From Acidobacteriota bacterium (GTDB lineage Bacteria; Acidobacteriota; Thermoanaerobaculia; Thermoanaerobaculales; Thermoanaerobaculaceae): 64,000 nucleotides of DNA. Within the stretch, counting starts at the first letter, position 1. Every line of letters starts with the position of its first letter. The DNA lies in contig PKYI01000053.1 in NCBI GenBank assembly GCA_003133645.1, positions 2,464 through 66,463 of the forward strand, written 5' to 3'. Below the pieces are notes generated by a model. That model searched no databases. It saw only the letters and a program-made list of their open reading frames with translations, and was not told the DNA's origin. Shown here one piece after another: positions 46,721 through 55,165 of the stretch. A program made the translations under genes and the position numbers.

Positions 46721-47773
46721 TCAGCCCTCGGAGCCCTGGACGGCGGCGCGCCCCTCTTCCGAGAGCAGCATCTGCGCGCCGCGCACCACGACCCGGCCCC
46801 CCGCCGTCACGCCGGCCGTCACGAACCAGCCACCGGGGACGGGTGCGTCCGTCGTTACCTCGCGCCGCACGAATCGCCCCGGCCCATCCTCGACGTACAC
46901 CCACGCCCGCCCCTGCCACCACACCACGGCGGCGGCCGGCACCACGACACCGGTGACCGCCGGCCCTGCCGGCAGGAACGCTTCGACGACGGCGCCCGGG
47001 AGCAGCCCGGGTGCGGCTGGCGCGACGTAGTAGAAGCTCGCGCCCTGGATCCGCGGGTCGGTACGCGGGGCCGGCGAGACCAGGCGCGCCGCGACGGCGG
47101 CGGCGCCGCCGGCGCGCACGGTCGCCGTGGCGGGCGCCGACTTCAAGAGCGTGCCCGGCGGGAGCGTGACCTGCACCAGGCCCTGCCGCTGCGCCAGCAG
47201 CGCCTCGAGTTCCGGCGAGCCGCGCTCGAGCCACCCCGAGACCACGGCGCCCCAGCGCTGGCGCGCGGAGGCCAGCTGTGCCACCAGCGCGGCATCCGCG
47301 GCCCGGCCATCGGCCTCATCGCCGCGCCACCTCGCGGTCGCTTCCTCGAGTGCTTTGTCGGAGGCGTTGCGCTCGTCGGCGTGCAGCGCCCGCACGCGCT
47401 TGAACTCGGCGCTGGACGCCGCCAGCGCGGCGCGCGCCTTCTCCACCCGCGCCGCGGCCGCGGTCACGGCGCCGCGGGCATCGGCCAGGTCGGTGAGGTC
47501 GAGGACCGCGCCGTACGCGGTCGCCTCGACCCGGTGGGGCTGCGTCTGCAGCGCCTCGACCTCGAGGCCGCTCCTGGCCAGAGTCGCTGTGTCGAACGTG
47601 ACGACCGTTTCGCCGTGGACGATGGCCACCCGCGGCGGCGCCGACACCGGTGGCACGTTGTCGTCTTCGTCCGCCTCGCTGCGTGCAACGCCGCCCGCCA
47701 CCAGCAGCGCGAGGACGGCGGCCGCAGCGGCGGCCCGCGCCCATGCGACCAACACCTGGTCCCTGGATCTCAT
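46721..47773 (-). CDS. periplasmic membrane-fusion protein of RND system
   Basis: 350 aa from ATG 47773, overlapping the outer-membrane gene's stop by four bases. A signal/anchor (VAWARAAAAAAVLALLVAGG) precedes an HlyD-like domain with an alpha-helical hairpin (~100-190) and beta-barrel. 'VVVPAAAVVWWQGRAWVYVED' near the C-terminus is the usual adaptor motif. It connects pump and outer-membrane channel. There are no His/Met-rich metal sites at the N-terminus beyond an acidic patch (SEADEDD). Confidence 0.85.
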   Translation of the reverse strand: MRSRDQVLVAWARAAAAAAVLALLVAGGVARSEADEDDNVPPVSAPPRVAIVHGETVVTFDTATLARSGLEVEALQTQPHRVEATAYGAVLDLTDLADARGAVTAAAARVEKARAALAASSAEFKRVRALHADERNASDKALEEATARWRGDEADGRAADAALVAQLASARQRWGAVVSGWLERGSPELEALLAQRQGLVQVTLPPGTLLKSAPATATVRAGGAAAVAARLVSPAPRTDPRIQGASFYYVAPAAPGLLPGAVVEAFLPAGPAVTGVVVPAAAVVWWQGRAWVYVEDGPGRFVRREVTTDAPVPGGWFVTAGVTAGGRVVVRGAQMLLSEEGRAAVQGSEG

Positions 47774-49194
47774 GGTCGGTCCTCCATGGCGGCCGGCGCG
47801 TCGGCCCCGCTCACCGCCGGCAGCGGGGTGGCCGGCGCCAGCGGCCGCCGCACCGCGTCCTCGACCCGGCCCAGCGCCCGCTGCGCCGCCGCCTGCGCGT
47901 CGAGAACGGCGAGGGCGACGGCGCTGCGCGCGACCTCGGCGTCCACCAGGCTCAAGCGGCCGGCCTCGCCGGAGGAGAATTGCGTGTCGGCGGCGGCGAG
48001 CGCGGCATCGTCCGCCGCCAGCAGAGCGTGGGCGGTGGCGAGCGTCTCCAAGGCGCCGCGATAGCCGGCGAGCGCACCATCCGCCTCGGCGATGGCCCGC
48101 GCCTGCAGCGCGATGAACCGGGCCGCCGCCTCGCGCCGGCGCGCCTCGGCCTCGGCGATCGGCCCCTGGTTGCGGTTCATCACCGGGAGCACCAGCCCGA
48201 CGCCCAGGGCCCACTGCTTGCTGCCCTTGTCGAACGTGTACCCTGGGCCGAGGTGGATGTCGGGATACTGCCGCGCCACCTCGAGTTGCAGCGCCGTCTC
48301 GCTGGCGGCGTACTCCGCCAGCGCCGTGAGGATATCGGGCCGGTTCAGCAGCGCTTCCGCCCGCACGTCCCGCGTTCCCAGTTCTTCCTCGGCCGGCAGC
48401 CGCCCGGTAAAGCCGAAATCGATCGCCTCACCGGCCAGCGCTGGCGCGCTCACACCGATCGCGTCGGCCACCCGCACCAGGGCCACGGCCCGCTCTTCCC
48501 GCGCCTGTCCCAGCGCGAGCGCGACGCGCTCGCGCTCGCGCCGCCCGAGGATGACTTCGAGCCGGGCAACCTCTCCGTTGGCGAACCGCGCGTCGAGCAG
48601 GCGCATGCGTTCCTGCGCCACTTCGTCCTGCCGCAGCAGCAGCGCCTCGGCCTGCCTTGCCTGCAAGAGCTCCACCAGCCGCGATCGCAACCGCGAACGC
48701 ACCTGCCACGCCTGGTCGCCGAGGCGTAGGCGCGCGGCCTCGGAGAGGTTGCGCGCCTCGGCGATGCGGATGGCCCGCTTGCCCGCGGTCGTCAGCGGGA
48801 CGTCAAGTGCCACGGACAGCACCCATGGCGTCACGTCCGCCGCTGCGTTGCTCACCCACTCCGGCGTGGCCGCCACGGCGGGGTTCCCGCGCTGGCCGGC
48901 CGTCACCACCGCCGCCTCGGCGGCGGCGAGCTGCGCCCGCGCTACGTCGAGGTCGGGGCTGAAGTAGAGCGCGGCGAGGTAGAGTTGCTCGAAGTCCATC
49001 GCCGCGGGCGGCCAGTCCTTGACGGGATGGCCGATCTCCGCCTCGACGAAGCGCCGCAAACCCGCATCGTCCAACCGCCGCGCCTCGAACCGCGCCGCGG
49101 TCTCGGACGGGTGCAACGGCTGCGAACGGTAGGTGACGCACCCCGCCATCGCCGCCAGCGCCAGCAGGACCCCAAAGCCCAAGCGTATCCCCAT
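47770..49194 (-). CDS. TolC-family outer-membrane efflux lipoprotein
   Basis: 474 aa from ATG 49194; an upstream in-frame GTG (49269) is less likely. The signal ends in a lipobox (LAAMAGC), so the N-terminal Cys is lipidated. The rest is two repeated coiled-coil halves typical of the OEP/TolC family, with 'FGFTGRLP' and 'PDIHLGPGYTFDKGSKQWALGVGLVLPV' as strand regions. First gene of the efflux operon (outer channel, adaptor, pump, Gdx). A good promoter lies 60-90 bp upstream. Confidence 0.88.
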   Translation of the reverse strand: MGIRLGFGVLLALAAMAGCVTYRSQPLHPSETAARFEARRLDDAGLRRFVEAEIGHPVKDWPPAAMDFEQLYLAALYFSPDLDVARAQLAAAEAAVVTAGQRGNPAVAATPEWVSNAAADVTPWVLSVALDVPLTTAGKRAIRIAEARNLSEAARLRLGDQAWQVRSRLRSRLVELLQARQAEALLLRQDEVAQERMRLLDARFANGEVARLEVILGRRERERVALALGQAREERAVALVRVADAIGVSAPALAGEAIDFGFTGRLPAEEELGTRDVRAEALLNRPDILTALAEYAASETALQLEVARQYPDIHLGPGYTFDKGSKQWALGVGLVLPVMNRNQGPIAEAEARRREAAARFIALQARAIAEADGALAGYRGALETLATAHALLAADDAALAAADTQFSSGEAGRLSLVDAEVARSAVALAVLDAQAAAQRALGRVEDAVRRPLAPATPLPAVSGADAPAAMEDRP

Positions 49195-49253
49195 CAGCGG
49201 GTCAACTAGCGTCGGGACGCTGCGCGCCAGGGCACCGCTCGTCACAAGAATTG

Positions 49254-49282
49254 AACCTAGTCTCACCACCCGGGCCTGTCAA
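49254..49282 (-). promoter_or_regulatory. promoter of the RND efflux operon
   Basis: Minus strand: perfect -35 TTGACA (49277-49282), 17-bp GC-rich spacer, partial -10 TAGGTT (49254-49259). Start expected near 49247, giving a ~50-nt leader. No MerR-type 19-bp palindromic spacer is present, so metal sensing by MerR proteins is not indicated. Confidence 0.5.
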
Positions 49283-49307
49283 GAACCCACGTGAGCCGGA
49301 GGACTGG

Positions 49308-50222
49308 TTAGATTTCCGCGGCCTTGCCCCGGTGTAGGAGAAAGGCGAAGCCGAGGAGGCGGTAGACGAGCTTGGCGGCGAGGAAGTCCGGCGCGACGAG
49401 GCCGGGGATCGGCGCCAGCTCGACGACGTCGAACCCGACGATGCGCTTGCGCCGCGCCACCTCGCGCAGCACCGCGAGGGCGCGGTACCAGTCGAGGCCG
49501 CCAGGCTCCGGCGTGCCGGTGGCGGGCATGATCGCGGGGTCGAAGGCGTCGAGGTCCACGGTGATGTAAACCTCCTCCGGCAGCGCCTCCACCACCCGAT
49601 CCACCCAGCTCTCGACCGGTGAGCCGACCGCCTCGGGTGCGAACACCGTGCAGATCCCGCGCTCGCGGATCAGCGCGCGCTCGTCTCCGGTCAGGGAACG
49701 GACCCCCACCTGCGCGAGCGGCACGCCGTCATCGAGCAGCCGGTGCATCACGCAGGCGTGGTTGTGCGGCGAGCCCTCGAAGGAGTCGCGCAGGTCGGCG
49801 TGGGCGTCGACCTGCAGCACCCCGAGCCTGGGATGCCGCGACCGCACCGCGCGCACCAGCGGCGCGGTGATCGAGTGCTCGCCGCCCAGCGACACCAGGA
49901 ACCGGCCCGACGCCACGATCCCGCGCGCCACGCTCTCGATTCGCAGCATCGTCGCCTCGGGGCCCGATGTATCGGGGACCACTGCGGGAAGCGTCTCGAT
50001 CCCGACCTCCTCCCACGTCTCGCGCTCCAGCTCCTCGTCGTACGTCTCGAGGTGCGTCGAGGCCTCGAGGATCGCGAGCGGCCCGCGCCGGGCGCCGGGC
50101 TGGTACGAGGTCGTCAGGTCGTACGGCACCGGCAGCACCGCCACCCGAGGCTCGCGCGCCGGCTTGAGGTCGGATGGGACCCCCAGGAACTCCTGGTACG
50201 GGGCGTAACGCTCGTCGCTCAT
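49308..50222 (-). CDS. speB: agmatinase
   Basis: 304 aa from ATG 50222, with GGGAGGCGG upstream; an earlier start at 50291 is not supported. The ureohydrolase dimanganese site is complete: SLGGEHSI, VDAHADLRDSF and VDLDAFDPAIMP. It converts agmatine to putrescine and urea. Last gene of a three-gene minus-strand operon in which the first gene makes agmatine from arginine. Confidence 0.93.
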   Translation of the reverse strand: MSDERYAPYQEFLGVPSDLKPAREPRVAVLPVPYDLTTSYQPGARRGPLAILEASTHLETYDEELERETWEEVGIETLPAVVPDTSGPEATMLRIESVARGIVASGRFLVSLGGEHSITAPLVRAVRSRHPRLGVLQVDAHADLRDSFEGSPHNHACVMHRLLDDGVPLAQVGVRSLTGDERALIRERGICTVFAPEAVGSPVESWVDRVVEALPEEVYITVDLDAFDPAIMPATGTPEPGGLDWYRALAVLREVARRKRIVGFDVVELAPIPGLVAPDFLAAKLVYRLLGFAFLLHRGKAAEI

Positions 50223-50283
50223 TACCCGCCTCCCGCGCCCCGCGCGTGACGGACCAGGCGTGACGCGCGAGCGGCGAGTTGTG

Positions 50284-51390
50284 TCATGCATCCGCTCCCA
50301 ACCGCGCCACGTAATCGTCGCGCAGCCTGGCCAGCATCGCCTCCCGCCGGTCGTACAGGCGCTTGAGCGGGCGTGCTTCGCGGTTGGCCAGGGCGTACGC
50401 CGCCAGCAGCGGCAGTGCGATCGTCGAGTCGGTGTACACCACCACCGCGCTCGGGAGCTGCTCGGGATCGATCTTCCCCCACGAGACCGCTTCCGAGGGC
50501 GTCGCCCCGGAGAGCCCGCCGGTGTCGGGGCGGGCGTCGGTGATCTGCAGGAAGTAGTCGTGACCCTTCTCCGGCAGGCCGAGGACCTCCTGGATCTGCG
50601 GCTCGGTTTGCAGCACGAAGTTCTTTGGGCTGCCGCCGCCGAGGATCAAGACTCCGCTCTTGCCGCCGTCCCGCTTGGCGCCGTAGACGATCGCGGCGGT
50701 CTCGTTGACGTCGAGGTTGGGATCGATCGTCAGCTTGGAGCCGGTGAGCGCCATCGCGGCCACGTTCATGCCGATGGAGGAGTCCCCTGGGGACGACGTG
50801 TAGACCGGCACCCCGGCGCGATGGCAGGCGGCGATCAGCGAGTGGCCCTCGGTCCCGAGGAGCTTCTCTCGCGCCGCCACGTACCCTCCGAGGCGATGGT
50901 GGAACTCGGCCGACGACATCGGCCGGCCAAACTCGGGCGCCGCGATCACCTCGCGCACGAACGCGTCGGTGTCGAGCAGCACTTCGTACTCGAAGAAGAT
51001 GTCGTAGATCCGGATCACGCCGGCTTGCCGCAGCTCGACGTCCGAGACGAACGGCGAGCCCTGGTGAATTTGCATCCCGAGGCCGTAGTGCATGTCGTGG
51101 TAGACGTTCGCGCCGGTCGAGACGATCCAGTCCACGAAGCCGGCCTCGATCAGGGGGACCAGGCAGGAGATGCCGTACCCGCCGGGCGTCAGGGCGCCGG
51201 TGAGCGAGAGCGCCACCGTCGTCTCCGGCGCCAGCATCTTGCGGGCGAACAGACGCGCGCCCTCGCGCAGGCGGGCCGCGTTGTAGGCGGAAAAGACGCC
51301 GTCGACCAGCTCCGCGGCGGTCATGTCGCCGCGCACCTTGGGGGGCAGGATCCTGCCGCCGCCGAGGAACTTCTTCGTCGTTCCCACCAT
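50284..51390 (-). CDS. deoxyhypusine synthase-like protein (probable homospermidine synthase)
   Basis: 368 aa. Bacteria lack eIF5A hypusination, yet this is a full DHS-fold protein: '[13 protein letters not shown]', '[15 protein letters not shown]' for NAD, and the active-site lysine in '[13 protein letters not shown]'. Bacterial members have been shown to transfer aminobutyl groups between polyamines, giving homospermidine or related products. Lying between arginine decarboxylase and agmatinase, it would act on the putrescine made by this operon. Exact product is inferred. Confidence 0.85.
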   Translation of the reverse strand: MVGTTKKFLGGGRILPPKVRGDMTAAELVDGVFSAYNAARLREGARLFARKMLAPETTVALSLTGALTPGGYGISCLVPLIEAGFVDWIVSTGANVYHDMHYGLGMQIHQGSPFVSDVELRQAGVIRIYDIFFEYEVLLDTDAFVREVIAAPEFGRPMSSAEFHHRLGGYVAAREKLLGTEGHSLIAACHRAGVPVYTSSPGDSSIGMNVAAMALTGSKLTIDPNLDVNETAAIVYGAKRDGGKSGVLILGGGSPKNFVLQTEPQIQEVLGLPEKGHDYFLQITDARPDTGGLSGATPSEAVSWGKIDPEQLPSAVVVYTDSTIALPLLAAYALANREARPLKRLYDRREAMLARLRDDYVARLGADA

Positions 51391-51400
51391 CGCTCCCTCT

Positions 51401-51958
51401 CTAGTCGAACAGCAACACAGCGGCCGCGATGACCGTGGTCCACTTCCCGGAGCGCCCCACGATCGCCGACTGCGTGACGTTGCGCGTCGTCACGATCTTG
51501 TTGGAGATCTTCCAGATCTGGCGCTTCTCGTCCCACGATTGGTTCTCGTCGAACTCGACGCCTAAGGTAGAGGCAAGCATCGAGGCCGCGAGGTCCTCGG
51601 CGTAGTCGCCCGCCTCCTTGCCGGTCTGGCCGAACGCGTGGTGCTCGGAGAGGTAGCCGTACATCCTCTTGTCGGCCGGCACCGCGACGCCGATCGAGGC
51701 GGCGGCCATGCGGTGTGGCTCGTTCGACTCGGCGCGACTCATCACCACGAACGCAATCTGGCCGGGCTCAAGGTACTCCTCGCCCTTGGCGCGGGTGATG
51801 ATCCTGCACCCCGGCGGGTAGATCGAGGACACCGACACCAGGTTCAGGGCGGCGATGCCGGCGTCCCGGAGCGCGAGCTCGAACGACTGCAGCTTCTCCT
51901 GGTGCACACCGACACCGTTGGTGAGATAGAGCTTCTTCGGCACGAGGTTTGTCGGCAT
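51401..51958 (-). CDS. pyruvoyl-dependent arginine decarboxylase
   Basis: 185 aa. The self-cleavage site is the Ser-Ser bond in '[15 protein letters not shown]' near residue 45, which turns the second Ser into the pyruvoyl cofactor. '[23 protein letters not shown]' and '[14 protein letters not shown]' are family regions. It makes agmatine from arginine. First gene of the polyamine operon, 10 bp from the DHS-like gene. The family is widespread in archaea and in scattered bacteria such as Chlamydia, and it replaces the PLP-type SpeA. Confidence 0.92.
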   Translation of the reverse strand: MPTNLVPKKLYLTNGVGVHQEKLQSFELALRDAGIAALNLVSVSSIYPPGCRIITRAKGEEYLEPGQIAFVVMSRAESNEPHRMAAASIGVAVPADKRMYGYLSEHHAFGQTGKEAGDYAEDLAASMLASTLGVEFDENQSWDEKRQIWKISNKIVTTRNVTQSAIVGRSGKWTTVIAAAVLLFD

Positions 51959-52055
51959 CCAGGCCTCCCCTTGAGCATCCCCGCCGCGCGGGCGTGCGGA
52001 GCGTAGTCGGAAACCCCTCTCACATCAAGCGCCATCCGCCACAGACTAAGAGGCC

Positions 52056-52074
52056 GGCCGCCCGGCGGGCGGCC
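52056..52074. repeat. perfect 9-bp-arm palindrome
   Basis: GGCCGCCCG-G-CGGGCGGCC lies between the divergent polyamine operon and the kynB-like gene. It has no U-run on either side, so it is more likely a small REP-type palindrome than a terminator. It resembles the inner hairpin of the repeats at 23940 and 57198. Confidence 0.5.
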
Positions 52075-52105
52075 GCTACGTGCATTTCTATGCGACTATT
52101 GTGCC

Positions 52106-52786
52106 ATGGTCGGCAAGGTCATCGACATCAGCCGTGCGCTCGAGCCGGCGACCGCGGTCTGGCCGGGCGACACCCCGTTCACCAGGCGCTGGACGCACCA
52201 GCACGCACCGGGTCAGGCAGCCGTCACCTGCCTGCAGCTCTCGCCGCACGTCGGCACGCACCTCGACGCCCCGCTGCACACCGTCCCCGACGGGCGCGAC
52301 GTGGCCGGCGTCCCACTCACGGCCTGCGTCGGCCGCTGCGAGGTGGTGGCCGTCCTCGGCCACCGTGGCCCGATTTCGGAGGCGCACCTGCCGCCGGGCT
52401 GGTCGCCCTCCACGCCCCGCGTCCTGTTCGCTACCGGGACCTGGCCCGCCGGCTCGCCGATCCCGGCGGCGTTCGCGAGCCTCGCCCCCGGCTTCGTGGA
52501 CTTCCTCGCCCGCGCCGGCGTGATCCTCGTCGGACTCGACACGCCATCCGTGGACAGCCCCGATGCCACCGACCTGCTCGCGCACCGGCGCTGCGCCGCG
52601 CAGACGGTGTTGATCCTGGAGGGGCTCGACCTCGCGGGCGTGCTCCCCGGCTCGTATACCCTGGTGGCGGCGCCGCTACGCATGCCTGGGGTCGAGGCCT
52701 CGCCGGTCCGCGCGTTGCTCCTGCCGGCGACGACCTTGCCCACCGGCACCACCGAACGGCTCGGCAGGGTGGGCATGGCGTTGTGA
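52106..52786 (+). CDS. cyclase-family hydrolase, kynurenine formamidase (KynB)-like
   Basis: 226 aa. 'DISRALEPATAVWPGDTPF' at the start and the metal-binding 'SPHVGTHLDAPLHTVPDG' (residues ~47-64) are hallmarks of bacterial KynB; 'GLDTPSVDSPDATDLLAHRRC' is the second active-site segment. KynB hydrolyses N-formylkynurenine in tryptophan breakdown. No tryptophan dioxygenase or kynureninase is in the window. There is no Shine-Dalgarno before the ATG, so initiation may be leaderless. Confidence 0.85.
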   Translation: MVGKVIDISRALEPATAVWPGDTPFTRRWTHQHAPGQAAVTCLQLSPHVGTHLDAPLHTVPDGRDVAGVPLTACVGRCEVVAVLGHRGPISEAHLPPGWSPSTPRVLFATGTWPAGSPIPAAFASLAPGFVDFLARAGVILVGLDTPSVDSPDATDLLAHRRCAAQTVLILEGLDLAGVLPGSYTLVAAPLRMPGVEASPVRALLLPATTLPTGTTERLGRVGMAL

Positions 52787-52929
52787 TGGGCGTCAACACC
52801 GCCCGTTGGAACCGGTCGCGCGACTCGCTCTACTCGCCCGACAGGTGCCTCGCCGGTGGCTCGCCCGCGCGTCGCTGATCCGCCGGCCGGAGCGGCTACA
52901 ATCCACCCGGAGTGATCGTGGAGGCCGCC

Positions 52930-53769
52930 ATGGACAGCGTCATCGCGCGGGCCATCAAAGCACAGTACGAACCGGTCGCGCTCCTCTTCTCCGAGGAGCT
53001 CCCCGAAGGCGCGATGCAGTTCGCCGAGGGGAAGTGGGGGTGCGTCATGTGGCTCCTGCTCGCGGCTGCGGCGAAGGGAAGGCCGGCCGCGGCCGACCGC
53101 CGCACGTTCGGCTGCCTGGGCGGCGGCACCGGGCTCGGCTTCGGCAACCAGTACGAGAACTGGCCAGGCGGCATCGAGTGCTTCTACAACTTCCTCTCGA
53201 CCGGCAACGGCCCGCAGGACGGTTCCGGAGCGGCGACGGCGCCCGGACTCCGGCGCAACGCCGCGAGCGATCTCGCCTACGGCGAACGCTACATCAAGAC
53301 CCCGGAGGCCACCAAGAAGTTCGTGGACGCGCTGCCGATGATCGACGTCCCGACGCGGTACGTGGTCCTGAAGCCGCTGGCCCAGGTGCGGCCCGACGAG
53401 CGGCCCGAGGTCGTGATCTTCCTCGTCGACCCCGACCGCCTCTCGGCGCTGGTCGTGCTCGCGAACTACGGGCGTCCCGACAACGAGAACGTGATCATTC
53501 CCTGGGGCGCGGGCTGCCAGACGATCGGCATCCTGGCGTACCGCGAGGCGCGCTCCGAACGCCCGCGTGCGATCGTCGGCCTGACCGACCTGTCGGCGCG
53601 CAAGTACGTCGCGAAGCAGCTCGGCCACGACCTGCTGACGTTCGCGGTGCCGCTCGCCATGTTCCGCGAGATGGAGGCGAACGTCCCGGGCAGCTTCCTC
53701 GAGCGTGACACCTGGCGCGAGCTGATGGCGGACGCAGAAGAACGGGAAAAGGGAGAAGGTAGAAGGTGA
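52930..53769 (+). CDS. DUF169 family protein
   Basis: 279 aa from ATG 52930, with GTGGAGG upstream; an in-frame GTG at 52912 is also possible. 'PVALLFSEELPEG', 'GKWGCVMWLLLAAAAKG' and 'TFGCLGGGTGLGFG' are the DUF169 core, with two conserved cysteines that may bind a metal or cluster. 'VEIVIFLVDPDRLSALV'-like and 'NVIIPWGAGCQTIG' regions follow. Function unknown. A TACAAT box at 52897-52902 may be its -10. The last residues (EREKGEGRR) are encoded by the polypurine tract at 53736. Confidence 0.85.
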   Translation: MDSVIARAIKAQYEPVALLFSEELPEGAMQFAEGKWGCVMWLLLAAAAKGRPAAADRRTFGCLGGGTGLGFGNQYENWPGGIECFYNFLSTGNGPQDGSGAATAPGLRRNAASDLAYGERYIKTPEATKKFVDALPMIDVPTRYVVLKPLAQVRPDERPEVVIFLVDPDRLSALVVLANYGRPDNENVIIPWGAGCQTIGILAYREARSERPRAIVGLTDLSARKYVAKQLGHDLLTFAVPLAMFREMEANVPGSFLERDTWRELMADAEEREKGEGRR

Positions 53770-53841
53770 AAGGTAGAGGTAAGACGGGTCTCGCCTCTCG
53801 TCTTCCCTCTTCCGTTTCCCTTCTTCCCTCTACCCTCTTCG
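53736..53841. repeat. polypurine/polypyrimidine imperfect hairpin
   Basis: A purine-only run of GGGAGAAGG- and GGTAGAGG-type words (53736-53784) is followed by a pyrimidine run (53789-53840) that is its approximate reverse complement. It sits between two convergent genes and overlaps the last codons of DUF169. It may end transcription from both sides or form triplex DNA; the role is inferred. Confidence 0.6.
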
Positions 53842-55098
53842 CCGCGGGTACACCGGCGGCCCGGCGATCAGGCCCACGGGCAGCTCCGGGTCCTCGTCGC
53901 GCCAGCGGTCGAGCACCGCCTCCACGTCGGGCTCCGGGCGCATCCCGAGGCGCTCGGCAAGCTCGCGTTGCAGTTCGGTCTTCGCGAGCACGCGGAACCG
54001 TGCGGTCTTCTCGACGAGCCGCAGCGTCGTGTGGCCGTACTGGACGTAGTCCTCCGCCAGGCGCGCCACGATCGCCGCCGCCCGCGGGTCGGACAGGAAC
54101 GGCTCCATCGCGGGTGACCCGGCGCCGCCATCGCACGCCGCAACGAACAGCACCTCGGCGTCCGGCGCCGCGAACCGGCACGCCGCGTCGAGCGCCTTGT
54201 GCGCCTGGATCAGCGTGTGATCGGTGGGAAAGCCGCCCGCACTCACGACGACCCGGCGAAACGGTCCGGCCTCCACCTCGAACCACTCGCGCACCTTCTC
54301 GCACGCCTGCGGGAACACCGCATCGAGCGGCCCGCCGGCCGCCCACGCCGGTGCGCCGTCAGCGCCGGCCACCAACAGCAGCGCGAAGCCTGGAGGGCAC
54401 AGCCTTGCCGTGGCCAGGACCTCCTCCGCCACGGGGTTCCCCTCGACCACGCCGGGCTCGCAGCGCGGGTGGCGGCGCGGCGGATCGCTGGCCAGATCGA
54501 TCACCTTGCCGTGGTTGGCCTGGATCTCGCGGTAGCCGGCCACGCCGGGGAACACCATCTTCGGACCGCCGCCGAAGCCGACGAAGTAGTGGTGCTGGAC
54601 GCTCGAGACCGCCACCAGCAGGTCGGCCTCCACCGCGGCCCGGTGCAGGCGGACCGGCTCCCCGGAGGCCAGGGTACCGACCCGCACCAGGGCCGACTCG
54701 TCGCGGGCGTCGTGCTGCAGCACGCGTACACCCGCGGGGAGCGGGCCGACCAGGGCCGCGAGATCCTGCTCGCCGGCCGGCGGGTGCGTGCCGCAGGCCA
54801 CCAGGACGGTGACCGCATCAAGCCCGACCCCGGCTTCGGCCAGGCGCCCCAGAACGAGCGGCAGGACGACCGGCAGCGAAGCCTTGCGCGTTGCATCAGG
54901 GACCAGCACGGTGACGCGTTGCTTTCCGCGGGCGAGCGCGGCGAGCGCCGGCCCGGCGGCGGGCCGGTCGAGAGCCGCCTCAACCAGCGCCGCCACCGAC
55001 AGGGCGTGGCGCGGCGCCGCCGGCCGCAACTCCTGGCAGCGCAGCCCGCGCAGGTCCGCGGTAATGCACCCATGCGCGTACGGGAGGCGAAGGATCAT
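53830..55098 (-). CDS. lactate racemase (LarA)-like DUF2088 protein
   Basis: 422 aa. 'VLVPDATRK', 'VACGTHPP', 'SSVQHHYFVGFGGGPKMVFPGVAGY' and 'NHGKVIDL' are the LarA motifs, including the histidines and lysine that hold the nickel-pincer nucleotide cofactor. It would racemise or epimerise a 2-hydroxyacid. The cofactor-making larB, larC and larE genes are not in the window. LarA homologues act on several hydroxyacids beside lactate, so the substrate is open. Confidence 0.88.
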   Translation of the reverse strand: MILRLPYAHGCITADLRGLRCQELRPAAPRHALSVAALVEAALDRPAAGPALAALARGKQRVTVLVPDATRKASLPVVLPLVLGRLAEAGVGLDAVTVLVACGTHPPAGEQDLAALVGPLPAGVRVLQHDARDESALVRVGTLASGEPVRLHRAAVEADLLVAVSSVQHHYFVGFGGGPKMVFPGVAGYREIQANHGKVIDLASDPPRRHPRCEPGVVEGNPVAEEVLATARLCPPGFALLLVAGADGAPAWAAGGPLDAVFPQACEKVREWFEVEAGPFRRVVVSAGGFPTDHTLIQAHKALDAACRFAAPDAEVLFVAACDGGAGSPAMEPFLSDPRAAAIVARLAEDYVQYGHTTLRLVEKTARFRVLAKTELQRELAERLGMRPEPDVEAVLDRWRDEDPELPVGLIAGPPVYPRRRG

Positions 55099-55165
55099 CG
55101 TTTCATTGTAGGTGGTCGCCCGCCGACCGGTGTAGCCGATCGTGAACGCTCAGCCGCAACGCTTC

